From Mactra quadrangularis (lineage: Eukaryota; Mollusca; Bivalvia; Venerida; Mactridae): a stretch of 64,000 bases of DNA. The stretch's first letter is position 1, and each line of letters begins with the position of its first letter. Made by a program: the position numbers and the translations under genes. Of this stretch, positions 24,301 to 33,791 are shown piece after piece. The notes under the pieces are model-generated. The model was not told the DNA's origin, did not search any database, and worked only from the letters and a program-made list of their open reading frames with translations. Location: contig CM046297.1 of the NCBI GenBank assembly GCA_025267735.1, positions 26,686,011 through 26,750,010 of the forward strand, in the 5' to 3' direction.

Positions 24301-27300
24301 CCCGCGAGCTAATCGGTGGATATTTTCGTATCAAGTTTGACAATTATAGGAACTCATTTATCATGCTAGATTAACCAACATTTTCTCTTTATGAACAGAG
24401 CATAAACAATGTTGTAAGACAGCAATGACGATGTTAGAGACCTACAAGAAAGATTTAAATAGAACATATCTGGGACCGGAAGAAGAACAACTCTTTGTCG
24501 TATTGAAAAAGTCCAAAATTGTAGTAAATAAATACGAGCAACAATTAAAGACTATCTCACAAGCGCCAAAGAAATTCCAGCTAGCGTTTGAACCAAACTC
24601 TTCAATTTCCAAGTTCTTCCGATCGCTCAAAGATTTTGGCGAAATGAAGGCGGACCAGTCTGCCAAAGAGCAACTTCCGGTGATTCCAGTGATCCAGTCT
24701 GCTCCTACTAAATCAAACATGGATCGACGACTCAGTGTTGCCAGCCTAAATATGACTGACAAGATGAGTGTAAAGTCAAGCACTGACCGGTCTGACCGTA
24801 CTTCGAAAACTAGGATGAGTTTACCAAATATTGAAACAGCAAGCCAGGCCATTGAGATGCCGGTTGGTAAAACAAGGAAACCAGTCCTCGTTGGTAAGTA
24901 ATTGTCATTGTTTGCATTGCAAAAAAAAAAATGTGACGAGGCCGAAAAAGTCCGAGATAGAACAAGATGTGGGGAGGGGAAATAGAGCGAAGTAGGGGGA
25001 AGGGAGGTTGTTGGTTAAGGCTTCTATACGAGTTAAAGTAGACAGTTGGTCAAAAAAGTTAATATTCTAGTAGGCCTGCTGTTGCAGCCCAAAAAAGAAG
25101 TCATGCCAAGTCCTCGCTAAAATTCATACAAAGCTGACTGTAATTTGAGGCGTAAATCTTAATAAAAACTAGCAACACCAAAGCTCTTCATTCTCGTATC
25201 CCGAAGTTATCAAAATTCTCGTTCTAGCTAGTATCGAGAATCCTACTAGACTCTGGGTACGAGAATGAGCTCTTTGTGAGTATTGGACATTATCCCAATG
25301 GCTCTAGTTCTAAAATAAAAAATAAAGAATTTTATTATGCTTTTCAACAATTAAGTCATGAAGTGGTTCACTCACGGTCCCTGCATAAATATACATGTGT
25401 AGGCATAAATACCTGTACCAAAGCCCAAGTTTTCAGCCGTGTACGAAGAAAATACCACGGACAGTTGCTACCGAGATCATTCAGTAAAGTTTCATTATTT
25501 AGACCATCAAAATTAGTGGTCTTAATAGCTGAACGGTCTTACTATATAGGGTCCCTTTTCTTCTAAAGTTAAGAGCATTTGGCAATAACCAAGATGGCTT
25601 TTCTAGCAAAACTTTACTGTATAATATTTACTAATAACTGATAATTAACTTTCATGAGCAAAGCTGTGTACTAAATACCTAGAATATTTCAGCCAATCAT
25701 CTTTACGTTTTTGTCATTGGAATGTGACACCAAAAGCCCTTTATGTAGTTCAAATAAATAAATATAAGATTATGGAAAGCCTAAACTGTCTTATACGTAC
25801 ATTTAGGGACGTTCTTGAGTAAAATGACGTTATATTAGGGGTGTAACGGTTAACCGATATACCGGTTAATATTGCAATACGAGTTCTAACGGTTTTTAAC
25901 CGGTTCGTTTTTCATTGAACCGGTTTTGTAGTTAAGAGTCTTACTGCTTGTTTTTATCAGAATCTGATAGTTAAATGTTTAAACAAATGTTAAAATGAAT
26001 TGAATACTTGAAACACTCTTACTGTGCTTTTAAAGGTTAAACATTTATTCAATTGAAAGAAAAATATTTTCAAGAGTCTGTTTCAAACCACACATTTTTC
26101 TAACATATAGACAATTTTACATTTGTAATTCAAACATTTGGATAAGAGATCATTTGAAAATACCCATATGCGTGCTATGCTGATCCAATTAAGACGAGGT
26201 ACATGCATTAATTAATGCTTTGCATGTCTAAGCGAAAAACCGGTACGTATTGCAATATATTGCATTACGGGTTCTGTATATTGCAATATATTGCAATACG
26301 GTTTTTACCGTATTGTTACACCCCTACGTTATATTAAGTAGTTAGTTTAATGTATTAAGTGGTTCCTTTATTATATTCGGTAGTTTGTTTATTATATATG
26401 GTTCACTCGTTATTTTACTCGGTGGTTTGAAATACAATGAACAAACTACTGTAATAAGATAATCAATGCTTTCCATATACATCACAGTAATGTTCAGCTT
26501 TATACGTAGTAATTTGAATGGATCTCCATCTCATGACTCATGAATTGTTCTTTCTTTAGGTGAAGTATCAGTCTTCTTGGACACAGATTCGGAGCCACCA
26601 TTCATTACTGGTATAACTTTCATGGCCGACGATTGTTTTGTAGCAGTCGACGAGGCCAATAGGAATGTTAAGTTTTTCAATCCAGTGTTTCGACCAATAT
26701 CTATGACGTCACTGACTTCGCCACCACGTGACGTCACTCAGGTCAAACAAGCTCAAATAGTTGTGACAGTGCCTAGTGACAAGACATTACATTTCTTCGA
26801 TGTTGGAAAAACTTTCACGCCATTAAAGAAAGTCACCGTGGAAATAGAATGTTCCGGAATCACGTGTTACAATCAAGAACTCTTCGTCACTTCCGGTTTT
26901 TCCAGTCGGCGGGAAATTCAAATTTTATCACTGAGTGGAGAAGCTAGAAAAACGTTTAAGCCAGGAATCGCTGATTTACGTTATCCCCTGTACGTCGAAG
27001 TGGATCCAAGGTTTAGAACCATATTTGTGACTGATTATAACCACGGAGTTGTCGGCCTTGATTTAAACACAGGCGAGGTTAAATTCAAGTGCAAGGATAC
27101 GGACGTGCATGGATATTATAAAGGAATTACGCTTGCTAATAAAGGTAACATTGTTCTGTGTACGTGGAATTTACATGGCGTGAGTAGGATGCATCTTGAT
27201 GGGCGTGGCCTGGAGACAATTATTCCTATGCCCGGTAAAGAAGGGAGAAAACCCCATAGCATAGCGTTTAGTAAAAAATCTGAACGTTTAGTTGTCTCCC

Positions 27301-27347
27301 TTTGTGGAGGAAAGCGAGGTTGCTTAGCTGTTTATAAATATCAATAA
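18138..27347 (+). CDS. B-box zinc finger / coiled-coil / beta-propeller protein (TRIM-like, no RING), four exons
   Basis: Reconstructed as 591 aa from four exons (18138-18387, 19916-20158, 24399-24893, 26560-27347); every junction is phase 1 and in frame. Residues 42-72 form one B-box-type zinc site with C42, H45, C53, H56, C61, C64, H69 and C72 all present. Residues of about 95-215 look like a coiled coil. Residues 230-330 are a Ser/Thr- and Lys-rich linker. Exon 4 (331-591) has the repeated beta-strand pattern of an NHL/TRIM-NHL-type propeller. There is no RING, so E3 ligase activity of its own is not expected. Members of this expanded bivalve family are usually annotated as TRIM56/TRIM71-like, and their substrates are unknown. 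The start is supported by an in-frame TAA at 18108-18110. The gene converges on DNAJC22. Confidence 0.9.
18419..18778. mobile_element. MITE, GGGACTTTAGTCAG family (copy 2)
   Basis: Ends GGGACTTTAGTCAGTTATC and ..TAACTGACTAAAGTTCC. It is the same family as 13249 and lies in intron 1 of the B-box gene just after the 5' splice site. Confidence 0.85.
19262..19500. repeat. Hairpin repeat with TAACTAGTTA palindromes
   Basis: Arms 19262-19312 and 19351-19403 are inverse complements with about five mismatches. Both end in the block ATATGGTGGCATAT. The loop and the following segment (19408-19500, a partial second unit) are rich in the palindrome TAACTAGTTA. It lies in intron 1. A related arm fragment is at about 10052. 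Confidence 0.75.
19638..19866. mobile_element. MITE, GGCCACAACAA family (copy 2)
   Basis: AAGGCCACAACAAGTAGATC at the left and TTTGTTGTGGCCTTA at the right, with GCTCGCTC words in the arms. It ends about 50 bp before the acceptor of exon 2. Confidence 0.85.
19916..20158 (+). CDS. B-box gene exon 2 (coiled coil)
   Basis: The acceptor is ..TTAACTATTCCAG and the donor is ..GTTAAAG before GTATTA. It encodes residues 85-164. The pattern of Leu/Ile spaced at heptads with many Lys/Glu/Gln supports the B-box-C-terminal coiled coil. It is framed by a MITE upstream and a SINE remnant downstream, both within about 50 bp. Confidence 0.9.
20195..20445 (-). mobile_element. SINE remnant (minus orientation)
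   Basis: The tail side reads GCGCCGTGTTGACACAATTTGG, and the body has CCCTTGTCTATAACAAGTACTC, as in the 23540 copy. The head near 20375-20440 keeps GGATTCGAACCCG (inverse B box). Inside intron 2, starting about 37 bp after the donor. Confidence 0.75.
20520..20625. repeat. SINE body fragment
   Basis: Contains CTGTGGACCCAGTGTTGATC and GTCAGTGACTGAAAACTGC, the central block seen in the 11425 and 15290 SINEs. Similar short relics occur at about 13700-13795, 14640-14725 and 30985-31075. Confidence 0.5.
21415..21562. repeat. Perfect 49-bp inverted repeat (hairpin)
   Basis: Arms 21415-21463 and 21514-21562 are exact inverse complements (TATTGTTCGTTTTTTCTCAA at the outer end, ATTTCACGGTGA at the inner end) with a 50-bp loop. 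A third, imperfect copy of the arm follows at about 21607-21650. In intron 2 of the B-box gene. Confidence 0.95.
21676..22082. mobile_element. Inverted-repeat element (GCCATGCC..TTAAGCGTC ends)
   Basis: The left end TTAGGCTATGCCATTCCGG..TTGTTAAGCGTC is the inverse of the right end GACCCTTAACGAAATTCC..GGCATGGCCTTA. No coding capacity. The right end recurs in direct orientation at 23411-23487. Confidence 0.65.
22560..23330. repeat. Large foldback repeat, arms about 340-400 bp
   Basis: The segment 22560-22955 is the diverged inverse complement of 22994-23330. Examples are GTTTGTCTTCGTGAGAAGGC against TTCTCACGAAGACAAAC, and TTTGTAGATAAAGTTA on both sides of the centre at about 22975. No open frame of note. 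It lies in intron 2, between directly repeated copies of the 22025-22082 and 23411-23487 sequence. Confidence 0.85.
23411..23487. repeat. Direct repeat of the right end of the 21676-22082 element
   Basis: GGTTTGTCAAACTTGAGTTG..CCAATTTGGCATGGCCTTA matches 22022-22082 with a few changes. The two copies bracket the foldback at 22560-23330. Confidence 0.85.
23540..23821 (-). mobile_element. tRNA-derived SINE, complete (minus orientation)
   Basis: The minus-strand head at 23821-23745 has the A-box-like TAGCGCAGTTGGTAGCGCAC and the B-box-like GAGTTCGAATCCC. The body is shared with 43346 and 44686, and the tail is GACACGGCGTTAAACCCAGTA. This is the clearest tRNA-like head in the window. Confidence 0.88.
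23885..24010 (-). mobile_element. SINE fragment (minus orientation)
   Basis: Keeps an inverse B box (GGGATCGAACCCTAGACCC) and the block GGCCATAGAAAATATTTCATG. It is related to the 15290 SINE type and truncated at both ends. Confidence 0.6.
24399..24893 (+). CDS. B-box gene exon 3 (end of coiled coil, charged linker)
   Basis: The acceptor is ..TTTATGAACAG and the donor is ..CTCGTTG before GTAAGT. It encodes Glu165 (split) to residue 329. It opens with His-Lys-Gln-Cys-Cys and a helical Lys/Glu/Leu stretch. The second half is rich in Ser, Thr, Lys and Arg with RRLS and KSS motifs, which are possible phosphorylation sites by inference only. Confidence 0.88.
25836..26326. mobile_element. hAT-type MITE with 8-bp target duplication (copy 1)
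   Basis: TAGGGGTGTAAC..GTTACACCCCTA ends are flanked on both sides by CGTTATAT (25828-25835 and 26327-26334). Inside each end, inverted words around ATTGCAATACG and CCGGTT extend the terminal repeats. 491 bp with no open frame. The 8-bp duplication and TAGGGGTG end are typical of hAT elements. In intron 3 of the B-box gene. Confidence 0.92.
26560..27347 (+). CDS. B-box gene exon 4 (beta-propeller, stop)
   Basis: The acceptor is ..TTCTTTCTTTAG and the stop is TAA at 27345-27347. It encodes Gly330 (split) to residue 591. It has the repeated hydrophobic-strand and turn pattern of an NHL/TRIM-type six-bladed propeller, for example FITGITFMADDCFVAVD and YPLYVEVD..IFVTDYNHGVV. The whole domain is a single exon, as is usual in this family. 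Confidence 0.92.
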
Positions 27348-27426
27348 TAGAATGGCAACACTAAAGTGAGTTTGTAAGTATATAAGATTCTGTATGTAGG
27401 TAATAGATGAAAATATCCACTAGTAC

Positions 27427-27432
27427 AATAAA
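27427..27432 (+). promoter_or_regulatory. Poly(A) signal AATAAA of the B-box gene
   Basis: Canonical hexamer 80 bp after the stop codon. The second hAT MITE begins 24 bp further on, which is about where cleavage would be expected. Confidence 0.7.
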
Positions 27433-27455
27433 AGTTCTATACTTACAGTATTTAT

Positions 27456-27941
27456 TAGGGGTGTAACGGTTAACCGATATACCGGTTAATATTGCAATAC
27501 GAATTCTAACGGTTTTTAACCAGTTTGTTTTTCCATGAACCGGTTTTGTACTTATGTGTCATACTGCTTGTTTTACCAGAATCTGATAGTTAAATGTTAG
27601 AATAACTGTTAAAATGTATTGAATACTTGTAATAATCTTACTGTGCCTTTAAAGGTTAAACATTTAGTCAATTGACTGAAAAATATTTTCAAAAGTCTGT
27701 TTCAAACCACGCATTTTTCTAACATATAGACCATTTTACACTAGTAATTCAAACATTTGGAGAAGAGATCATTTGTACCCATATGCGTGCTATGCTGATC
27801 AAATTTGGATGAAGTACATGCAATAATTAATGCTTTGCATGTCTAAGCGAAAAACCGGTACGTATTGCAATATATTGCAATACGGGTTTTGTATATTGCA
27901 ATATATTGCAATACGGATTTTACCGTATTGTTACACCCCTA
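27456..27941. mobile_element. hAT-type MITE with 8-bp target duplication (copy 2)
   Basis: Same family and orientation as 25836-26326, roughly 90% identical by eye. The ends TAGGGGTGTAAC..GTTACACCCCTA are flanked by GTATTTAT (27448-27455 and 27942-27949). It sits at the predicted 3' end of the B-box transcript. Confidence 0.92.
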
Positions 27942-28361
27942 GTATTTATACATTATTTTACTGTTTTTAACCATTTTTGTGTTATGTTTATTATTTTTAT
28001 TTATTAAAAGTTCAAGGAACGCCGAGATGGGAAAACATGAATTGAAAATGTTTGCATCTAGCGTCAGTACGGCATGTTTTGTTTTGCAAATGATTCATGT
28101 ACTAGGCTTATCTGAGGCATAAAGTAAAAAAGAAAGCCTGAATACATGGTTATTAGTAAACGTTTAATATATAATCTCGTACACATATCTAATTAATGAA
28201 TAAATAGAATTATAAGTAATAAATAAATACAACAACATATACAATAATTTATCTCATACTTTCCTAGCACCTATTGACATCAATAAAGACCGCAGTGGTT
28301 ATCAGGTGCTTTGCACTGACTGAAAATCGAATTAATAAATTTCTATAGACTTATTTCATAA

Positions 28362-28367
28362 TTTATT
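28362..28367 (-). promoter_or_regulatory. Possible poly(A) signal of DNAJC22
   Basis: TTTATT on the plus strand gives AATAAA on the minus strand about 143 bp after the stop codon. It is the nearest such hexamer noticed. Its use is an inference. Confidence 0.45.
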
Positions 28368-28509
28368 ACAAGAGGCATTCTGTCTTTAAATCTATTGGTC
28401 TTGTCAATGATAGATCTAATTATAATATTGGTTTTTTTGTAATTTAATTATATTATTGTTTGTAATAAAGCTACAATATGTACACAATTTGTCACTTTGT
28501 TTGTCTTTT

Positions 28510-28905
28510 TTATGAACACCCCTCACTGTCACATGTCTCCTTGCTATCTGAATCTCTATTTACATAATCATCATTGTCATCATCTCTATTGTCTGTTTCA
28601 TCTGTGACATCATTGGCGTCGTCATATGTGACGTCATCACTGTCGTCATCAAAGTCACCAGGTGGCGTTATAATAGTTTCACTTTGTTCGGCAGCCGACG
28701 TAGACCATGTATTCTTTCGTTCTCTGTTGATCTTTGCTTTGTTTAACATTCCACATGCTTTTTGTATATCTAAGAATTTCTTTTCAGCGTTCTCCTTCTC
28801 TATCGCATTTGCTCTCGTAAACCGGTCTGGGTGGAATTTACTAGACAGTTTACGACAATGAGAATTTATTTGCTTCTGTGTGGGATATCTATCGAATCCA
28901 AGGAC
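28510..28905 (-). CDS. DNAJC22: DNAJC22 exon 6 (J domain, acidic tail, stop)
   Basis: Acceptor ..CTATCTTTTCAG. Residues 293-423. The J domain has helix II KINSHC/RKLSSKF-type residues before HPD (317-319) and a helix III AEKKFLDIQKAC. The tail after about residue 350 is dominated by Asp with some Thr/Ser and ends in Cys-Ser. Confidence 0.94.
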   Translation of the reverse strand, partial: VLGFDRYPTQKQINSHCRKLSSKFHPDRFTRANAIEKENAEKKFLDIQKACGMLNKAKINRERKNTWSTSAAEQSETIITPPGDFDDDSDDVTYDDANDVTDETDNRDDDNDDYVNRDSDSKETCDSEGCS

Positions 28906-31900
28906 CTGAAAAGATAGAACATGGTGTGACGTAAGAAACATTCAAGATCTTTTTACAAAGATCTAGTTGTTTTTAACTTGTTGTTACGACCGAAATCGGT
29001 ATGAAAAGCATGTTTTCTTTACAAAGTATCTTTCTCCTTTGTCAAATCAACCATGATTGTGTAGTGAGAAAGAAGAAAGCTTATAAAAGAGGATAGAAGT
29101 ATTGGTAATCATGGAACAATGGCTCAGTTACAGGGTTGGAACTTTATAAGGAGTTAACAAGTACCTTAGGTGTCAAACATGTGCCTGTAAACAAGAAATT
29201 TGGGTTTTTGATCATGTATGATGAAACCCTAGTAGCCATTTGAGCATAAACATTACACAAAACACATCATTTGACAATGAACCTGGTTGTCATTTTGGCG
29301 GAACTTGACTGCAATAACAGATGTGTCCGCATATAATGCATGCTTGTGGATTGAACGGACCATCTTTGAAATCAAATATTTGGATTACTTACACTGATAG
29401 CCCATATATCCTTATAAGGGTCAGATAACTCGGTGACAGTACTCAGAAATTGTTGTTGACATATATCCATACTATACATCTTTAAACAAGGTAACATATC
29501 ATACATGGCATCTCTGGTTTCATCCCAGGGTTGTGTTTGTATAAAGTTATATACTGCTTCACGTAATGGTATCTAAAAGAAGGGAAATATGTACCGTAAT
29601 ATGATGAATATAGCGCGCACTCGTATACAACACGCATTACAAATAAGGTAGAAACGGCAGAAATTTATTACGGGTTTTTTAAATCCAATGCAAGTTAAAA
29701 CTGCGACTTCTTTGCGCAGTCATTAGAACTAATTCATGTGTAATTTATATATTTTTTGAAACTAAACATAACATATTATTGGGAGATAATCCATAAGGAT
29801 AGTGATTTTAAAACCATTACTAAGTACTGTTTTTACAAACCTCCCTATGAAGTGACTATAAGAAACAAGACACCAATATATTTTAAAGTAAACTTGGTAT
29901 AATCTGTCAGCTTTAGTTCATACCCCCATTACCATGCACTTTTTAGTTAATTTTTAAGTAAATTTAACAAATATAATACATGTACAGTAAACTTCCATAA
30001 TCAGGACCATCTAAATCAATGGTATAAATAGTGGAAAGGACATAGCACAGCGACCTTTTTCTCTAGAGTTAAGCATTTGGGACTTTAAAATTGTCAAACG
30101 TCGCTTAATTTTTGCAATAGCCAATGGGTTCTTATACTGAACCTTTACTGTATTATGAAATTAGTGTACACTTACTCTCGTGCCATTCAGTGTATTCACC
30201 GTAGTATTATGATACATGTTAGAGGTCCATAAACTACAATAAACAAGAATTCCACAAAATACCAGTGACGTCATCTTTAAATAGCCAATCAAATTATTTG
30301 GTTTCTTCTTCATCACCCATTTAGCGTCCAGAGAGCTGACATACGACGCTACCACCACACATAGTATTATATATACATTTCTTCTGTTGTATAGAATCAA
30401 AGCAGTGGGTAACGTTGCTATGGCAGCCAATAGTGATTTAAACAATGGCGCCTCTTTGGAGCCTACGTTGACGGCTAAATGTACACCTGAAAAAGGTATT
30501 AAAAGTTTTTGATAAAATATCAAAGCACTGAATGCACTGAATAAGTTTTAATCAGAGGAACGATGAAACAACTTCTTTAAATCGTAAGTTGAAATATGGC
30601 TGTTAAATCTATCCGATATCTGATATCATGAGCGTCTACATACATGAAGGTTGCGCAAGTGTCCAACTTTCGTACTTAGTAGATAATATGTGAGCTCATT
30701 TTCTAGTGCAATTCAAAAGACCTTTTATATAATTAGTGATACATACGTTATCGAACCAGTGATATCTAGATGGGGTGTTTTAAAACCAATACTCAAGAAA
30801 TCGCCAAAAAGCTTCCAAGTTTAATTGTACAGAATTATGGTCTGTGGAAATATTTTGAGCAGCTACGCTCTAAAATCTGTCTCAAGTTTCACTAGTGTGT
30901 AGTCATTTTAATAAACTTTAATTGTACATATTAAATATAACACTAAAATAGTCCCTTGGGTTATGTAATGCAATATAATAATTATACGGTGCTCTACTGG
31001 GTAGTACTCTATCTATGGACCCAAGCTTTAAACATACTCTCCATGGCCAGTGGCTGACAAATGCCCATCTCGATACAAAACCGGAAGGGTTCGCGTTATG
31101 AGTGAGTAGTACTTGGCGTAAATAAAGTAAGAAAATATCCAACTTCCAAGTAAGGTGAAAGAATTGTTATAAAGCGTAAACTAAAAAAGTGTAAAACAAA
31201 ACTTAGATATGTTATTTACCTATGGCTGCCCCTGTGGCTCCTAGTACATGTGATAAATATGGTCCATACCATGCTTCAACTGTATAATATTGTGGTATAG
31301 CATTGATTAATAGATTGCCTAGCTGGTGACCTGTAAACATAAGAAATGCATATGATAAACTTATTTATACTAATTTATTTGAGCTAGATTGTGGAACAAG
31401 TTCTAACAATATACATTAATCACTTTCGAGTCTGCTTCCTGGTCCCCTAGAACTCAGCTACTAGGTTAAGGAAATAACGGGGTGCTATTGGTTGGGATTC
31501 GAACCTACGCGGAGCTGGCTATTCAACGACCACCTTGTCTAATGTCGTTACCGCTAGGATAAATGTTCATACATTCTTCTGTAATGTATAGTTTAATATT
31601 GTGGTGGCATTAAAGGCGCTTATTTACGGAACTTCAATATCTACATTTTCCAAATATTTTCAAAATGAATAAATCTATTGAATAGCAGAAAGGGTTTTTT
31701 TCAATTTGAATTAAGCATAAATCGGAATTTATAAATGTCAAAGTTTGCATCTTAAAGACATTAAAATTTTCAAACTTTAATTAATTTTGCAATAACTAAG
31801 GTTGGCGTTATGACGGAACTTTGGAAGCAATAAAGTAGTAAATCTGATAATTAAGGTGATAAGCTACATGTAAAAAGCTCATACAAACTTACGTACAGAA

Positions 31901-33791
31901 CAAAACAGAATTTATATTATAAACTGCATAAACACATGGTGTTTGTCGCCATTACTTAATTTAATGTATAAAATAAACCTACTCCGTAAATTTACTCTTT
32001 TTATTGTTAATATTTCGCCTAAAAGGCTTAAATACTTTGACAATGCCTTTTAGGCGAAATATTAACAATAAAAATAGTAAATTTACTGAGTTTTATTTGA
32101 GGTCCCTTTAAGGACAAGTACAGTAAACCTACTCCATTCGTAACAGTATTGAACATTTAGTAGTTTCTGTGATTTTATTACTAAAATATTGTTACCTATA
32201 AGAAAGACTATATATTTACCTATCAAAAACTGACTTCCTAATGTAGCCAATGAGAAGCCAGGTGTAGGATTATGTGTCTTGACAACTTTCATCTTCTCTC
32301 TGAAATCTTTACTTTGATTAGCTTCTTCTACATAGTCTTTGATAAGAGCAACCTCACCTGTAAGGACAAAACATTTTATAATACTCTTCCATGAGTCAGT
32401 GCAATACTAGTCTACATCCTTCTTTATTTGCATGTGGTTAAGACTAGTTTGCACTGTCCTTTTACCTTTTTACAACAGTTGGAGATTACATAATATGTTC
32501 ATTAGAAGTACAATGCATGAGTACAATGTGTACAGTACCCACCAAAAGTTTGGAGACGAAAGACATGTACAACAAATCTTAAATTTTGATGATAATATTT
32601 GTAAAATTATTAGTTTTAATACATTTAAGTAGGCCTACGGTTTGTGATAAAATAAGAACAAATTTCATAATGCAACACATCTACAAGATTCAGCATCTAG
32701 CACCCTAAAGCCTCCAAAACATGTTTATTGTAATTATTTTCCATATTATAGCTTTCATGCTACTTTTAGCCTTAATCATAATAATAATGATAACCAAAAA
32801 GAAATTATTTCATGACTAAGCGCAAAGAAAGTATGCCCCACCCAACTGAGTTTGACGGACAGCTCTTGGGCAGCAAATGGATAATGCTTTATATAAATCA
32901 CATGGAAAATAACATTATATTTTGCACTTTAAGGTATCGCGGCGGATGACTTTTGTATTTGTGCCCAAACTGAATTGGGTGTCGATGATTTACTTTCTAG
33001 TTACCTCCCTTAGGTCCTTATATAAATTAACTAAAAGTGAGATAACATACCCTTTTTTAAAACTAAATTTGCACGATCGGAACGCTTCTTGTTCCTGTGC
33101 TTACCACTCATTGCATTGTGGGATGGTATGATAAAAATACACAATAGAAATTTTGGCCAGAATGAAGCAGACATTGGCCAAATGGAGATTTAATTGTGTT
33201 TGCAAATATAGCCTCTACGACCAACTTACCACATCACTAATTGCATGTCTTTTCCATCAATACGTTGTGTCTATAATTATATTAGTGGTATTCTTATGGG
33301 ACATCATAAAACGGGCTTTTGGCTACATGCGTGTGAGCGGATAGAATGCATGTACATATGATTTCAAAGGGGCTCTACTTTGTTATAATGTTGATGAAAA
33401 GTCTGCGAAAAATAATTTCATACGAATGCAAAAGTATTTATTTGACATAAGTGTCTGATGAACGTCACTTGTATTGGTCGGACTGTCGTCATTTCGTGGA
33501 CGTAAATACGTAGAAAGCTGCGATATTTTTGTGGATGATAGAGTTAATTAAGCTGTTGGTGTGTTTTCACGTAAAGTTTATCAAGTTAAAACCACAATGT
33601 TTGTGAAGTTTTTTTCAAACTACGATGCATAAAATATAGCAACACATATACTTACTTAACCATCCTATAACCATTCCACCCCATGTTACAATCCAAATAA
33701 AACATTGCTGTGGTCTATTTAAATATAAATGATGCAATCCAAATATTCCTCCAAATAACCATAAAATATAAGTCAGCGTAAGGTTGGCCAT
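28510..33791 (-). CDS. DNAJC22: DNAJC22 / Wurst homologue: multi-pass membrane J-domain co-chaperone, six exons
   Basis: Six exons on the minus strand (33791-33656, 32357-32220, 31330-31220, 30486-30176, 29572-29393, 28905-28510) join in frame to give 423 aa. The N-terminal block with GGIFGLHHLYL, followed by TWGGMVIGWL, is the TM2-like pair characteristic of DNAJC22. About seven membrane segments follow (about 7-23, 29-45, 79-100, 118-137, 144-161, 165-181, 197-215). A C-terminal J domain starts at residue 293 with HPD at 317-319, the Hsp70-stimulating motif. In Drosophila, Wurst binds Hsc70 and clathrin and serves clathrin-mediated endocytosis; a similar role is inferred here. The start is fixed by an in-frame TGA 9 nt upstream. 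An Asp-rich tail of about 70 residues makes it longer than the vertebrate protein. Confidence 0.94.
29393..29572 (-). CDS. DNAJC22: DNAJC22 exon 5 (linker to J domain)
   Basis: Acceptor ..CCTTCTTTTAG, donor GTAAGT. Residues 233-292, exactly 60 codons in phase 0. It ends DPYKDIWAIS, which continues directly into the J domain in the next exon. Confidence 0.93.
30176..30486 (-). CDS. DNAJC22: DNAJC22 exon 4 (membrane segments 5-7)
   Basis: Acceptor ..CCTTTTTTCAG, donor GTAAGT. Residues 130-232. Three clear hydrophobic segments with a Lys-rich loop (WVMKKKPNN), then an Asn-rich stretch with possible N-glycosylation sites (NTT, NGT). Confidence 0.93.
31220..31330 (-). CDS. DNAJC22: DNAJC22 exon 3
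   Basis: Acceptor ..TGTTTACAG, donor GTAAAT. Residues 93-128. Membrane segment 3 continues, then an aromatic loop (IPQYYTVEAWYGPYL) leads into segment 4. Confidence 0.92.
31425..31560 (-). mobile_element. tRNA-headed SINE fragment (minus orientation)
   Basis: Keeps an inverse B box (GGGATTCGAACCTACGC) and the GAGTCTGCTTCCTGGTCCC block shared with 16300 and 44025. In intron 2 of DNAJC22. Confidence 0.65.
31981..32093. mobile_element. Foldback MITE, 30-bp perfect arms
   Basis: Arms 31998-32027 and 32045-32074 are exact inverse complements (inner end ATTTCGCCTAAAAGGC). The match continues outwards with one or two mismatches through GTAAATTTACT. The loop is 17 bp. In intron 2 of DNAJC22. Confidence 0.85.
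32220..32357 (-). CDS. DNAJC22: DNAJC22 exon 2
   Basis: Acceptor ..CCTTACAG, donor GTAAAT. Residues 47-91. A charged, probably cytoplasmic helix (YVEEANQSKDFREKMK) is followed by the start of membrane segment 3. Confidence 0.92.
32533..32815 (+). mobile_element. Tc1/mariner-type MITE, truncated (copy 1)
   Basis: Begins after TA with CAGTACCCACCAAAAGTTTG. The interior AAATTTTGATGAT..TTCAGCATCTAGCA matches 51094-51468. The right terminal repeat is missing. In intron 1 of DNAJC22. Confidence 0.75.
32925..33265. repeat. Interspersed repeat, family pair with 59800-60137 (copy 1)
   Basis: Shared blocks include CTAGTTACCTCC, GAGATAACATACCC, TGCTTACCACTCATTGCATTG and CATGTCTTTTCCATCAA, in the same order. 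No terminal repeats were recognised. In intron 1 of DNAJC22. Confidence 0.75.
33656..33791 (-). CDS. DNAJC22: DNAJC22 exon 1 (start; TM2-like segment)
   Basis: Residues 1-45 plus the first base of Ser46; donor GTAAGT. Contains the LHHLYL motif and the Trp/Gly-rich second membrane helix. Confidence 0.94.

Noticed and set aside
24442..24852. 136-codon minus-strand open frame
   Set aside because: Antisense shadow of exon 3 of the B-box gene, which has matching splice phases and coiled-coil sequence on the plus strand.
26531..26737. 68-codon minus-strand open frame
   Set aside because: Antisense of the propeller exon at its 5' end.
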